This document shows positions 28,417 to 35,129 of a stretch of 35,129 bases of DNA, piece after piece. The stretch is taken from positions 1-35,129 of the forward strand of contig JAQBQF010000061.1 in the NCBI GenBank assembly GCA_028287115.1, given 5' to 3'. Under the pieces are notes generated by a model, which ran no database searches, was not told where the DNA came from, and saw only the letters and a list, made by a program, of their open reading frames with translations. The stretch's first letter is position 1. The number at the start of each line of letters is the position of its first letter. The translations under genes were made by a program, and so were the position numbers. This stretch comes from Myxococcales bacterium. Its GTDB lineage: Bacteria; Myxococcota_A; Polyangia; Haliangiales; Haliangiaceae.

Positions 28417-29333
28417 GGCAACTCCAGGCGCTTCGCGGCGAGCGCGGCCGGTTCTGTCTTCGGATAGAGGTTCACGACTTGCTCCAGGACTGCGCGCGCT
28501 TTGTCGGTCTTACCGAGCGCCTGATAACAGTAACCAACCTTGAGGAGCGCATCGGGAACCTTGTTGCCGCGCGGATAGGTCTCGATCGTAGCGCGGAATT
28601 CGATCAATGCATGCGGGTAGTCCTTCTGCGCGTAGAACGCCTCGCCGAGCCAATATTGTGCGTTGTCCGCGTAGTCGTGCCGAGGGAAATGCTCGAGGAA
28701 TCCGCGGAGCGCGACGATCGAATCTTCGTACTTGCCGCCGCGCACGAGCTCGACGGCGGCGCGGTACTCGACCGCTGCGGCGTCGCTCGATGGGGGCGAT
28801 GCGGGCGCTTCAACACGGCCGCGCGTGCGCATCGGTCGAGCCGAAACCGGAGGCACGTGACGAGTCACTTCGATCCGATCGCTCGCGGCGACGACTGGAA
28901 CGTCGCGCTGAAGCTCCGGCGCGCGCGCACGCGGCCTGGTGCTCGCGGTCACGACCGGGCTGTCGTCCTCGATCGTCGCCGGCTTGCCGGTCGCCGCGTC
29001 GCCTTCGTAGATGATCTCGCTGCCGTCATCGGCGATGCCGACGACCCGCTGGCCCTCCGGCAACGACGCACCCGGCGGCGCGACAACTTCGACCGGAAGT
29101 TGCGGCATCGCCGTCTCGCCGGCGGTCTTCTCGCGCAGCATCGCGAGCTGATGCTCGAGATCGCGGATCTTGCGATCCTGCGCACGGCGGTCCGTGCGCA
29201 GCTCGGTCATCGACCGCGTCAGACGATGATTATCTTCGCGCACCGCCGACATCGGCGTCGCGCATCCACCGAGAGGCAGGACGATGGCTCGCATCGCGAC
29301 GATGGTCAAAATGGCTTTACGCATGACGGCCAT
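28413..29333 (-). CDS. CpoB/YbgF-like lipoprotein with coiled coil and TPRs
   Basis: About 306 aa. The best signal sequence starts at ATG 29333 or 29324 (MRKAILTIVAMRAIVLPLGGC), ending in a lipobox LGGC; an in-frame GTG at 29351 is also open. After the lipidated Cys comes a coiled coil (about 35-75, REDNHRLTRSMTELRTDRRAQDRKIRDLEHQLAMLREK), a linker, and three TPR units at the C-terminus (AVEYRAAVELVRGGKYEDSIVALRGFL..., YWLGEAFYAQKDYPHALIEF..., VGYCYQALGKTDKARAVLEQVV). That order is the one of CpoB/YbgF of the Tol-Pal and peptidoglycan synthesis system, though tol and pal genes are not here. The stop overlaps the LysM gene start by 4 bases. Confidence 0.85.
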   Translation of the reverse strand: MAVMRKAILTIVAMRAIVLPLGGCATPMSAVREDNHRLTRSMTELRTDRRAQDRKIRDLEHQLAMLREKTAGETAMPQLPVEVVAPPGASLPEGQRVVGIADDGSEIIYEGDAATGKPATIEDDSPVVTASTRPRARAPELQRDVPVVAASDRIEVTRHVPPVSARPMRTRGRVEAPASPPSSDAAAVEYRAAVELVRGGKYEDSIVALRGFLEHFPRHDYADNAQYWLGEAFYAQKDYPHALIEFRATIETYPRGNKVPDALLKVGYCYQALGKTDKARAVLEQVVNLYPKTEPAALAAKRLELP

Positions 29334-29426
29334 AAAATCGTAGAGCCCCACGCACCTCCGGGCAAAATTTCACGCGTTTAACCCGGGCTTCCGGTCGCAG
29401 TTATCGAAGCGCTTCGGTACTCGCCG

Positions 29427-30377
29427 TTACTTCGTGGCGGCGAGGATCTCGGCGGCGCCTTGCGCGAGCAGATCGTCGGCGAGCTTCTCGCCGAGCATCG
29501 GCGCTTGGTCCTTGGAGCCGCCGAGCTCCGCGTGAAGGATCCGCGTGCCGTCGGGCATGCCGCACATCCCGACCACGCGGATGCCGCCGTCGCCGCGATC
29601 GACCGCGTGTGCGGCGAGCGGCGTCTGGCAGCTGCCACCCATCTTCGCAAGGAATGCGCGCTCGGCGGCGACCTTCGTCGCGGTGGCCACGTCGTGCATC
29701 GCTTCGCGCACGAGCCGGCCGACGAACAGGTCGTCGTCGCGGGTCTCGATCGCGAGCACGCCTTGTGCAACTGCCGGGACCATCAGCTCGAGCGTCAGCA
29801 GCTGCGTGATCCGATCGGCCATCCCGAGTCGCGTCAGGCCGGCGGCGGCGAGCACGATCGCATCGAACTCGCCGGCATCGAGCTTCTTGATCCGCGTCGG
29901 GACATTGCCGCGCAGCATCGCGATCTGTAGATCGGGCCGGCGTGCGAGCAGCTGACACTGACGCCGCATGCTCGACGTGCCGATCTTCGCGCCGCGCGGC
30001 AACGTATCGATCGTCATCATGCCGCCGGCGCTCGTGACAGGTTCTCGCGCGCACAGCGCATCCCACGGCGTCTCACGGGACGACACGGCCGAGAGCAGCA
30101 GGCCGGGAGCGAGCTCCGCCGGTACGTCCTTCATCGAGTGCACGGCCAGATCCGCCGCACGATCGACGAGCGCCTGCTCGATCTCTTTGACGAACAGGCC
30201 CTTGCCACCGACCTTGGCGAGTGGAATGTCCTGGATCAGATCGCCCGACGTCTTGATGATCGACAGCTCGATCGTCAGATGTGGCATCACCGCGGCGATC
30301 CGCGCCTTGACGTGATTGGCCTGCCACAGCGCGAGCGCGCTGCCACGAGTTGCGATGACGATTCGATCTTGGCTCAC
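29427..30377 (-). CDS. hemC: Hydroxymethylbilane synthase (porphobilinogen deaminase)
   Basis: 316 aa, usual length. RIVIATRGSALALWQ at the start, VHSMKDVP, IGTSSMRRQ, LRGNVPTR and Cys250 in KMGGSCQTPLAAHA (the dipyrromethane cofactor attachment) are all present, so it joins four porphobilinogens into hydroxymethylbilane. It overlaps the hemA stop by 4 bases. No hemD, hemB or hemE follows inside the window; the next gene downstream is 75-100 bases away and belongs to the envelope pair. Confidence 0.98.
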   Translation of the reverse strand: MSQDRIVIATRGSALALWQANHVKARIAAVMPHLTIELSIIKTSGDLIQDIPLAKVGGKGLFVKEIEQALVDRAADLAVHSMKDVPAELAPGLLLSAVSSRETPWDALCAREPVTSAGGMMTIDTLPRGAKIGTSSMRRQCQLLARRPDLQIAMLRGNVPTRIKKLDAGEFDAIVLAAAGLTRLGMADRITQLLTLELMVPAVAQGVLAIETRDDDLFVGRLVREAMHDVATATKVAAERAFLAKMGGSCQTPLAAHAVDRGDGGIRVVGMCGMPDGTRILHAELGGSKDQAPMLGEKLADDLLAQGAAEILAATK

Positions 30378-31738
30378 GTCAGTTGCTCCGGGTCGACCTT
30401 AGCCTGCGACACGGTCCCGGATTCCGCAACGGCTGCGGCCGCCGGTTCTTCGTCCGCGCCTTCGGCCGGCGTCAGGCCGAACAGCTCGCACAAGATCTCC
30501 GCGCGCAACGCGCCTTGATCGGGAGCTGATTCGCGCAGCATCGCGGTCGGCGTGTGCAGGAGCTTGTTGACGACGAGCTGGACTACCCGCTGCACGGCCT
30601 CGCGCTGCTGCTGCGCCGTGTGCTCCTTACGCGACAGTTGATCGAGCACCTTCTGGACCTCGGCATCGGCGACTTGTGCGAAGCGCTCCCGCAGCGCGCG
30701 AATCGTGGGGACGACACCCTGCGTCCGGATCCAGTGCTCGAACTGCCCCGCCTCGTGCTCGACGATGCGCGACGCCTGTTCGGCCGCCTTCGCGCGCTCC
30801 GCGAGATTCGCGGCGACGACCTTGTCGAGGTTGTCGATGTCGTACAGATAGACGCCCTCGAGGTTATTGATCTCGGGCTCCGCGTCGCGGGGCACGGCGA
30901 TGTCGATCACCATCATCGGCCGCCAGCGCCGCGCCTTCGTCACTTGCTTGAATAGCTTGTGCGTCAAGATCGGCTCGCGCGCTCCCGTCGAGCTGATCAC
31001 GACGTCGGCCGCGACGAGCAGCTTGTCGAGATCGGCCCACGGCTTCGCGTCACCGTCGATCTCGGCGGCGAGCGCCTGCGCCTTTTCGGGCGAGCGATTC
31101 GTGACCACGATCTGCTGCGCCCCGGACGCATAGAGATGCCGCGCCGCGAGCCGCGACATCTTGCCGGCGCCGATCACGAGCACGCTCTTGCCGTCGAGCT
31201 TGCCGAACACGCGCGACGCGAGCTCGACCGCGACCGAAGAGACATTGGCGGCGCCGCGCGCGATATGGGTCTCCGTGCGCACGCGCTTCGCGACGCCGAA
31301 CGCGCGCTCGAGACACCGCGACAGCACCGGCCCCGCGGTGCCGGCGCCGCCGGCGACTCCGTACGCGGCTTTGAGCTGACCTAAGATCTGCGCCTCGCCG
31401 ACGACCAGCGAGTCGAGCGCCGAGGCAACGCTGAACACGTGCCGGATCGCCGCCGGCCCGCGATGCTCGTAGAGGCCACTCGAGACGTCCGCGACGACAA
31501 CCCCGCGTTGCGCCGCGAGGAACGACCGCACGTGCGGCGGCGCTTCGTGCCCGGCCTTCGCCACGCCGTAGACCTCGACGCGATTGCAGGTCGAGATCAG
31601 GAGAGCCTCGGCGACCGGTAGCTCCGCGGTCAATGCCTTCAACACCGGCACGACTTCTTCGTCGCGAAACGCGAGCTTCTCGCGGACGGCGACCGGCGCA
31701 GTTCGCCAAGAAATCCCGACGACGAACAGCTCACTCAT
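30374..31738 (-). CDS. hemA: Glutamyl-tRNA reductase
   Basis: 454 aa from ATG 31738 (MSELFVVGISWRTAPVAVREKLAF); frames opening further upstream shadow the ccsA gene. The catalytic Cys51 is in LLISTCNRVEVYG; SLVVGEAQILGQ, the NADP-binding VLVIGAGKMSRLAARHL and the C-terminal dimerisation helices with KLLHTPTAMLR are typical. It reduces glutamyl-tRNA to glutamate semialdehyde, the first step of C5 tetrapyrrole synthesis. A 30-residue Glu/Ala-rich tail follows the core. The start overlaps the ccsA/hemX stop (ATGA), giving the common hemX-hemA-hemC order. Confidence 0.98.
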   Translation of the reverse strand: MSELFVVGISWRTAPVAVREKLAFRDEEVVPVLKALTAELPVAEALLISTCNRVEVYGVAKAGHEAPPHVRSFLAAQRGVVVADVSSGLYEHRGPAAIRHVFSVASALDSLVVGEAQILGQLKAAYGVAGGAGTAGPVLSRCLERAFGVAKRVRTETHIARGAANVSSVAVELASRVFGKLDGKSVLVIGAGKMSRLAARHLYASGAQQIVVTNRSPEKAQALAAEIDGDAKPWADLDKLLVAADVVISSTGAREPILTHKLFKQVTKARRWRPMMVIDIAVPRDAEPEINNLEGVYLYDIDNLDKVVAANLAERAKAAEQASRIVEHEAGQFEHWIRTQGVVPTIRALRERFAQVADAEVQKVLDQLSRKEHTAQQQREAVQRVVQLVVNKLLHTPTAMLRESAPDQGALRAEILCELFGLTPAEGADEEPAAAAVAESGTVSQAKVDPEQLT

Positions 31739-32550
31739 TCCACGATCCGCCGGATCAGGTAGATCACGAGCACCGCGAGGCACCCGGCAAACCCGGCGAG
31801 CGTCAGGCGAGCGGCACGCCGGCCGCGCCAGCCGTAGATCTGCCGTGCGACGAGCAGCGTCGCGAACGCGATCCACGTGACGAGCGCGAGCGCGTACTCG
31901 AGCCGGTCGAGATTTTCGCCGAGCTTCGCGACCCACACCGCGCCGAGCACGAGCGCGATCGTGAAGACCGGAAACCCGAACCACACGAGCCGGTGACTCA
32001 GCCGGTCGAGTGCCTCGAGAGGCGCACCGCGATCTTTGAACGCCATCGAGTCGAACTTCTTGCGCTTGAGCGCACGCTCCTCGACGAGATAGATCGCGGA
32101 GAGCGCGCTGGCGAGCGCGAACAAGCCGACGCCGACGGTCGCGAGGGAGATATGCACGCGCCCGAGCGCGGAGAGATCCTCGGCGGCGGTGCCGGCCGGC
32201 GACAACCGCGCGACGAGCAGCAGCACCAGCGACACCGGCATCACGACGACGCCACCGAGCGTCAGCCGATAACGCGTGCTCGCGAGCAAGTAACCACCGC
32301 TGATGATCCACGCGAGAAATCCGATCGCCTCGCGAACCGACTGCGCCGGATGAACGTGCTGCGTCCCTCGCCAGCCGATGTCCGCACCGTGCGCGACGAA
32401 CGCGATCGCGACCAGCGCCAGCGCCAGCGGCCGAGCCTTGGCATTGCCGGCGAGCACGACGAACAACATCGCGGCTGCCGCTGCGTACGCGACCACCGCC
32501 ACCCAGAACGCCGGTGACGGCGCGACGGATAGCAGCCGAGCAGGCTCCAT
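31735..32550 (-). CDS. CcsA/HemX-type membrane protein
   Basis: About 271 aa from ATG 32550; a GTG just before it (32553) is also open. About eight hydrophobic segments are visible (near 14-36, 43-58, 76-92, 98-116, 134-158, 190-212, 220-238, 248-266). HGADIGWRGTQHVHPAQSVREAIGFLAW and LGRVHISLATVGVGLFALASALSAIYLVEER resemble the CcsA/ResC-HemX family of haem-handling membrane proteins; His residues in these segments could ligate haem. HemX proteins are encoded in front of hemA and in B. subtilis lower HemA level. It overlaps both neighbours by 3-4 bases. The periplasmic WWD motif of true CcsA is not seen, so HemX is the better name. Confidence 0.85.
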   Translation of the reverse strand: MEPARLLSVAPSPAFWVAVVAYAAAAAMLFVVLAGNAKARPLALALVAIAFVAHGADIGWRGTQHVHPAQSVREAIGFLAWIISGGYLLASTRYRLTLGGVVVMPVSLVLLLVARLSPAGTAAEDLSALGRVHISLATVGVGLFALASALSAIYLVEERALKRKKFDSMAFKDRGAPLEALDRLSHRLVWFGFPVFTIALVLGAVWVAKLGENLDRLEYALALVTWIAFATLLVARQIYGWRGRRAARLTLAGFAGCLAVLVIYLIRRIVE

Positions 32551-32858
32551 CACGGCGGCAGCGGCTCGCCCATGAATCCGTCGATCACGTCGTAGGCAGT
32601 GTCTTTGAAGATGACGGAGTTACCGAACAGCTCTCCACCCATCGCCTCCAGCGCATCCTTTGACTTGACCCGACCGACGAGATCGTTCGGATCGTGGTCC
32701 TGCCCCGTCGCGGTGATGAAGACGACCGCCGGGGTCATCGAAAACGAGCGCCCGAGCTCTTTCAGCACCATGCGGTCCCCTTCAAGAGAGGCCCGACCAT
32801 CTGCTGTCCATGCGTCGAGGCGATCAACCGAAATGAAGAGGCGCGACACCTTCTGCAT
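32550..32858 (-). CDS. Conserved-looking 102-aa protein of unknown function
   Basis: 102 aa from ATG 32858, with GAGG 14-17 bases upstream. Frames opening further upstream (to 33272) run antisense through trxA and are rejected. The sequence MQKVSRLFISVDRLDAWTADGR..., MVLKELGRSFSMTPAVVFITATG and SKDALEAMGGELFGNSVIFKDTAYDVIDGFMGEPL looks like a compact cytoplasmic alpha/beta domain with no membrane segment, Cys pair or known motif. I do not recognise it. Its TGA overlaps the start of the HemX-type gene, so it is probably the first gene of the hem operon and may be linked to that pathway or to its control; this is inference. Confidence 0.75.
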   Translation of the reverse strand: MQKVSRLFISVDRLDAWTADGRASLEGDRMVLKELGRSFSMTPAVVFITATGQDHDPNDLVGRVKSKDALEAMGGELFGNSVIFKDTAYDVIDGFMGEPLPP

Positions 32859-32897
32859 ATTGTACCAGCACCTCGGGGTGTAGGCGCGATGGGCAGG

Positions 32898-32926
32898 TTG
32901 CGGTGCGGCTTCTTCGGGGTTACATA
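32898..32926 (+). promoter_or_regulatory. Probable housekeeping promoter of trxA
   Basis: A -35 like TTGCGG at 32898-32903 and a -10 like TACATA at 32921-32926 are separated by 17 bases. The expected transcription start lies about 7 bases after the -10, leaving a short leader before trxA. It lies in the 90-base divergent gap between the hem operon and trxA. Confidence 0.6.
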
Positions 32927-32937
32927 AGGACACCACC

Positions 32938-32942
32938 GGAGG
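32938..32942 (+). promoter_or_regulatory. Ribosome binding site of trxA
   Basis: GGAGG, six bases before the ATG at 32949. This is one of the strongest Shine-Dalgarno sites in the window and fixes the trxA start. Confidence 0.8.
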
Positions 32943-32948
32943 TACGCG

Positions 32949-33281
32949 ATGGCCAACGAGAACGTGAAAGAGCTGACCGATACGAACTTCGAGACCGAGG
33001 TCCTCAAATCGGAGGTCCCGACCCTGGTGGACTTCTGGGCCGTCTGGTGCGGTCCATGTAAGCAAATCGCTCCCACCGTCGAGGCCCTCGCCAACGAGTA
33101 CAAAGGTCGCCTCAAGGTCGCCAAGATGGACGTCGATCACCATCAGATCGTCCCGCAGCAGTACCGCGTGACGTCGATCCCCACCCTGCTCATCTTCAAG
33201 GGCGGCAAGGTGGTCGGGCAACTCGTCGGCGCCGTGCCGCGCAGCAAGCTCGAAGCCGAGATCCAGAAGCATATCGTCTAA
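32949..33281 (+). CDS. trxA: Thioredoxin
   Basis: 110 aa, the normal length. The active site is WCGPCK (Cys34 and Cys37), preceded by VDFWAV; the cis-Pro loop is SIPTLLIFKGG. It is a cytoplasmic disulfide reductase that supplies electrons to ribonucleotide reductase and other enzymes. It has its own promoter and a strong ribosome site and is divergent from the hem operon. No thioredoxin reductase gene is adjacent. Confidence 0.98.
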   Translation: MANENVKELTDTNFETEVLKSEVPTLVDFWAVWCGPCKQIAPTVEALANEYKGRLKVAKMDVDHHQIVPQQYRVTSIPTLLIFKGGKVVGQLVGAVPRSKLEAEIQKHIV

Positions 33282-33688
33282 GCTGCGGCCACTCGGGGAG
33301 GCGGTTGATCCCCACTTCTATCGACAAGCGGCTGTCTTGCGCGCGCGGGCCGGCGCCTCATCCGCGGCGATCAGCTCGCCTTGCGGATCCCACGCTCTGC
33401 AGTGAACCGAGGACGAGCTCGACGCGATCGCTCAGCCGCGGCCGGCAAGCATCGACCGAGCGATTCGCGAATCAGATCGCCGAGCGTGGCGTCCGGCCGT
33501 TCCGGATGCCTGGTCGACCGCGGCGCGTGCCTGCGGTGATTTGAACGTCAGAATGACGAGCGCTTGCCGCGACCTCGTCCGCCGCGCTCGACATGATCCA
33601 GAGAGTCTCGAAGCCTCCGGTCTGGTGGCCACCGCGCTGATCGGGCGACGTCGGCGACGTTCCGACGACGGGAGGCACGCCGCTTGAA
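33282..33688 (+). other. Intergenic stretch without a convincing gene
   Basis: About 400 bases between trxA and the DUF6600 gene. Short frames exist on both strands, but none has family similarity, a ribosome site and a plausible composition together. On the minus strand two fragments in different frames (LVILTFKSPQARAAVDQ near 33500-33560, and DATLGDLIRESLGRCLP near 33440-33500) look faintly protein-like, as if a small gene had decayed. A GGGGA/TCCCC pair near 33295-33320 could form a weak hairpin after trxA but has no T-run. Confidence 0.5.
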
Positions 33689-35129
33689 GTGGATCGTGGT
33701 GTGGGAATTCTTCAGCGCAGCGCCGCAGTGTGTTTGGTGCTCGTGCTCGCGGCGAGCGAACGCCGGGCTCACTCGAGCCCTGAGGATCAGCCGCCGAGTC
33801 CCGACGACCAGACCGGCTACTACGATCAGCCAGGTTACGATCAAGATCAGACCGGTTACGAGGTCCCGATCGAGGCCCAACCCGACGCGTACGCCGACAC
33901 CGATCCGAGCGCGCTGACCGATTTCTACGATGCTCTCGCTCCGTACGGCTCGTGGGTCGACGATCCAACGTACGGCACCGTGTGGTTTCCGAGCCCCGAC
34001 CAAGTGGGCCCGGACTTCGTGCCCTATGCGACCGGCGGGCACTGGGACTACGACAACGACTACGTCTGGGACAGCGACTACGACTGGGGCTGGGTGCCGT
34101 TCCACTACGGACGCTGGGTGTCCATCCCAGGCCAGGGGTGGGCGTGGATCCCCGGGCGCACGTATGCGGGCGCCTGGGTCGATTGGCGCACCGGCGATGA
34201 CTACGTCGGGTGGGCTCCGATGCCGCCGTCGTGGGGGTGGTACGGGGGAATTCCGGTCGCGTTCGGCATCGCGCCGACGCTATCGTTCGTATTCGCGCCG
34301 GAGCGCGAGGTGTTCGACCGCGATCTCGATCGACACGTGTTTCGCGGTCGCCGCGCGTTCGACATCGAGAGGCGCACGCGGCCCTTCGAGCGCCCGGTGC
34401 AGATCGGTCGGCGCCATCCGCTCGAGCAACCGCACATGCGAGGTCCCGCGCCGAGCACGTTCGCGCGCGCCCCGACGATGATTCCGCGGCCATCGGCAAC
34501 CGAACCGGGCCTCCAGCGCGCGCAGCGGTTCGCACGTCCACAGACGGCGCGCCAGCTCGGAGCGCGGCCGCCATCGCCACACGTCGTCCGCACACGACCG
34601 CCGGCGACGCAGACCCAACCGACTCCGCAGCCTCGACCGGGCGCGCGGCCGGAGCAGCGACCGCTGCCGCCGGCGCGCGAACAGCGACCGACACTACCGC
34701 CGCGAGCGACGCCAGAGCAGCGACGGAGCCAGCAGCAAACACCGCAGCCGCCGCGACCGACGCCGGAACAGAGACCGGTGCCGCGGCCGACACCGCAACC
34801 GACACCGCAGCCGCAAGCGACACCGCCGCCGCGAGCGATACCGCCGCGGCAAGCGACACCACCGCCGACACCGCGTGCGATGCCCGAGGAACGACCGACT
34901 CCGCCGCCGCGACCAACACCGCCGCCGCAAGCGACACCGCCGCGAGCGACAGCACCGCCGACGCAGCGTGCGATGCCCGAGGAGCGGCCGACACCGCCGC
35001 GTGTGATTCCCGAGGAACGACCAACACCGCCGCCGCAAGCGACACCGCCGCCGCAAGCGACACCGACGCAAGCGACACAGCCGCCGCAAGCGACACCGCC
35101 GCGAGTGATACCCGAGGAGCGAGCGACTC
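33689..35129 (+). CDS. Exported DUF6600 protein with long Pro/Gln/Thr repeat tail (partial, runs off right edge)
   Basis: The frame is open from GTG 33689 (or GTG 33701) to the window end, at least 476 codons. GGAGG at 33671-33675 precedes it. The N-terminus (VGILQRSAAVCLVLVLAAS) is a signal peptide. A Tyr/Asp/Gln-rich segment precedes a DUF6600-type domain (about residues 75-180): FYDALAPYGSWVDDPTYGTVWFP, DFVPYATGGHW, WGWVPFHYGRW, GWAWIPGR, AWVDWRTGDDYVGWAPMPP. Many Trp/Tyr/Gly in this pattern are typical of that envelope family, whose function is unknown. From about residue 300 the protein is Pro/Gln/Arg/Thr repeats. The mature protein is probably periplasmic or surface-exposed. The end is not in the window. 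Confidence 0.85.
   Translation, partial: MDRGVGILQRSAAVCLVLVLAASERRAHSSPEDQPPSPDDQTGYYDQPGYDQDQTGYEVPIEAQPDAYADTDPSALTDFYDALAPYGSWVDDPTYGTVWFPSPDQVGPDFVPYATGGHWDYDNDYVWDSDYDWGWVPFHYGRWVSIPGQGWAWIPGRTYAGAWVDWRTGDDYVGWAPMPPSWGWYGGIPVAFGIAPTLSFVFAPEREVFDRDLDRHVFRGRRAFDIERRTRPFERPVQIGRRHPLEQPHMRGPAPSTFARAPTMIPRPSATEPGLQRAQRFARPQTARQLGARPPSPHVVRTRPPATQTQPTPQPRPGARPEQRPLPPAREQRPTLPPRATPEQRRSQQQTPQPPRPTPEQRPVPRPTPQPTPQPQATPPPRAIPPRQATPPPTPRAMPEERPTPPPRPTPPPQATPPRATAPPTQRAMPEERPTPPRVIPEERPTPPPQATPPPQATPTQATQPPQATPPRVIPEERAT
34600..35129 (+). repeat. Degenerate Pro-rich coding repeat array
   Basis: This part of the DUF6600 gene consists of variable ACACCGCCGCCGCAAGCG-like units coding for TPPPQA, interrupted by R(A/V)(M/I)PEER units that start at 34874, 34967, 35000 and 35102, all in the same reading frame. 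Spacing between the PEER units is irregular (93, 33 and 102 bases), so this is not a strict tandem array. The run continues past the window end. Such DNA is prone to copy-number change and to assembly error. Confidence 0.8.

Noticed and set aside
26248..28467. 739-codon plus-strand frame opposite dprA and the LysM gene
   Set aside because: It spans two real minus-strand genes and the gap between them, with low-complexity Arg/Asp content.
29405..29416. Perfect 12-base palindrome CGAAGCGCTTCG after hemC
   Set aside because: As a hairpin the stem would be only four pairs with no T-run, so a terminator call is not supported; such palindromes are frequent by chance.
32859..32948. TACAAT directly before the 102-aa gene as a -10 box
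   Set aside because: It touches the start codon and has no suitable -35, so transcription would begin inside the gene.
33432..35096. Minus-strand Ala/Ser/Val-rich frame over the right end
   Set aside because: It is the complement of the CCG/GCG/ACA-rich repeat of the DUF6600 gene; the plus frame has a signal peptide and a recognisable domain.
34600..35129. Possible CRISPR array
   Set aside because: The repeats are short, degenerate and in frame with a Pro-rich protein; there are no constant repeats with unique spacers and no cas genes.

Overview
The window is a GC-rich bacterial chromosome segment, almost entirely coding. Gene content points to a myxobacterium-like member of Myxococcota: an FHA/sigma-54 activator, J-domain/TPR proteins with proline-rich linkers, an eCIS-type AAA ATPase next to a DUF4157 protein, a DUF6600 protein and a HemX-type hem operon. 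The placement is inferred from gene content; there is no rRNA or other marker here to prove it.

Layout. (1) 1-3603, minus: an accessory edge with an AAA+ ATPase, a DUF4157 (eCIS core) protein and the start of a Cys-rich lipoprotein that runs off the left end. It resembles the flank of an extracellular contractile injection system locus, but no sheath, tube or baseplate gene is inside the window. (2) 3698-5179, minus: tetraheme cytochrome, engB and rimI, overlapping. (3) 5227-6984, plus: dephospho-CoA kinase fused in frame to an extended SDR reductase. (4) 6985-7228: convergent intergenic space with a long inverted repeat. (5) 7229-32858, minus: about 25 kb in one direction with very small gaps. 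In transcription order it runs: unknown 102-aa protein, ccsA/hemX, hemA, hemC; a CpoB-like lipoprotein and a LysM protein; dprA, topA, a zinc-ribbon membrane protein, a histone-H1-like His-rich protein, trmFO, an SDR, xerC, hslV, hslU; argD, argF; J-domain protein, dnaK, TPR protein; argG; and an FHA sigma-54 activator. (6) 32949-35129, plus: trxA with a clear promoter, a 400-bp gap, and the first 480 codons of an exported DUF6600 protein with a long Pro/Gln/Thr repeat tail.

Working together: the dprA-topA-trmFO-xerC-hslV-hslU order matches the order known from Firmicutes, with three extra genes inserted. argD-argF and argG are separated by a J-protein/DnaK/TPR chaperone set. The two proteins flanking DnaK carry the same short helical module, suggesting a dedicated chaperone team. 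Many neighbouring genes share a 4-base start/stop overlap, so translational coupling is the rule here.

Two real genes are open at the window ends: a GTG-start lipoprotein at 330-1 (minus) and the DUF6600 protein at 33689-35129 (plus). The most unusual items are the CoaE-SDR fusion, the DnaK set with its shared module, the eCIS-like edge, the H1-like/His-rich protein next to a TopA with a basic tail, and the inverted repeat between convergent genes.
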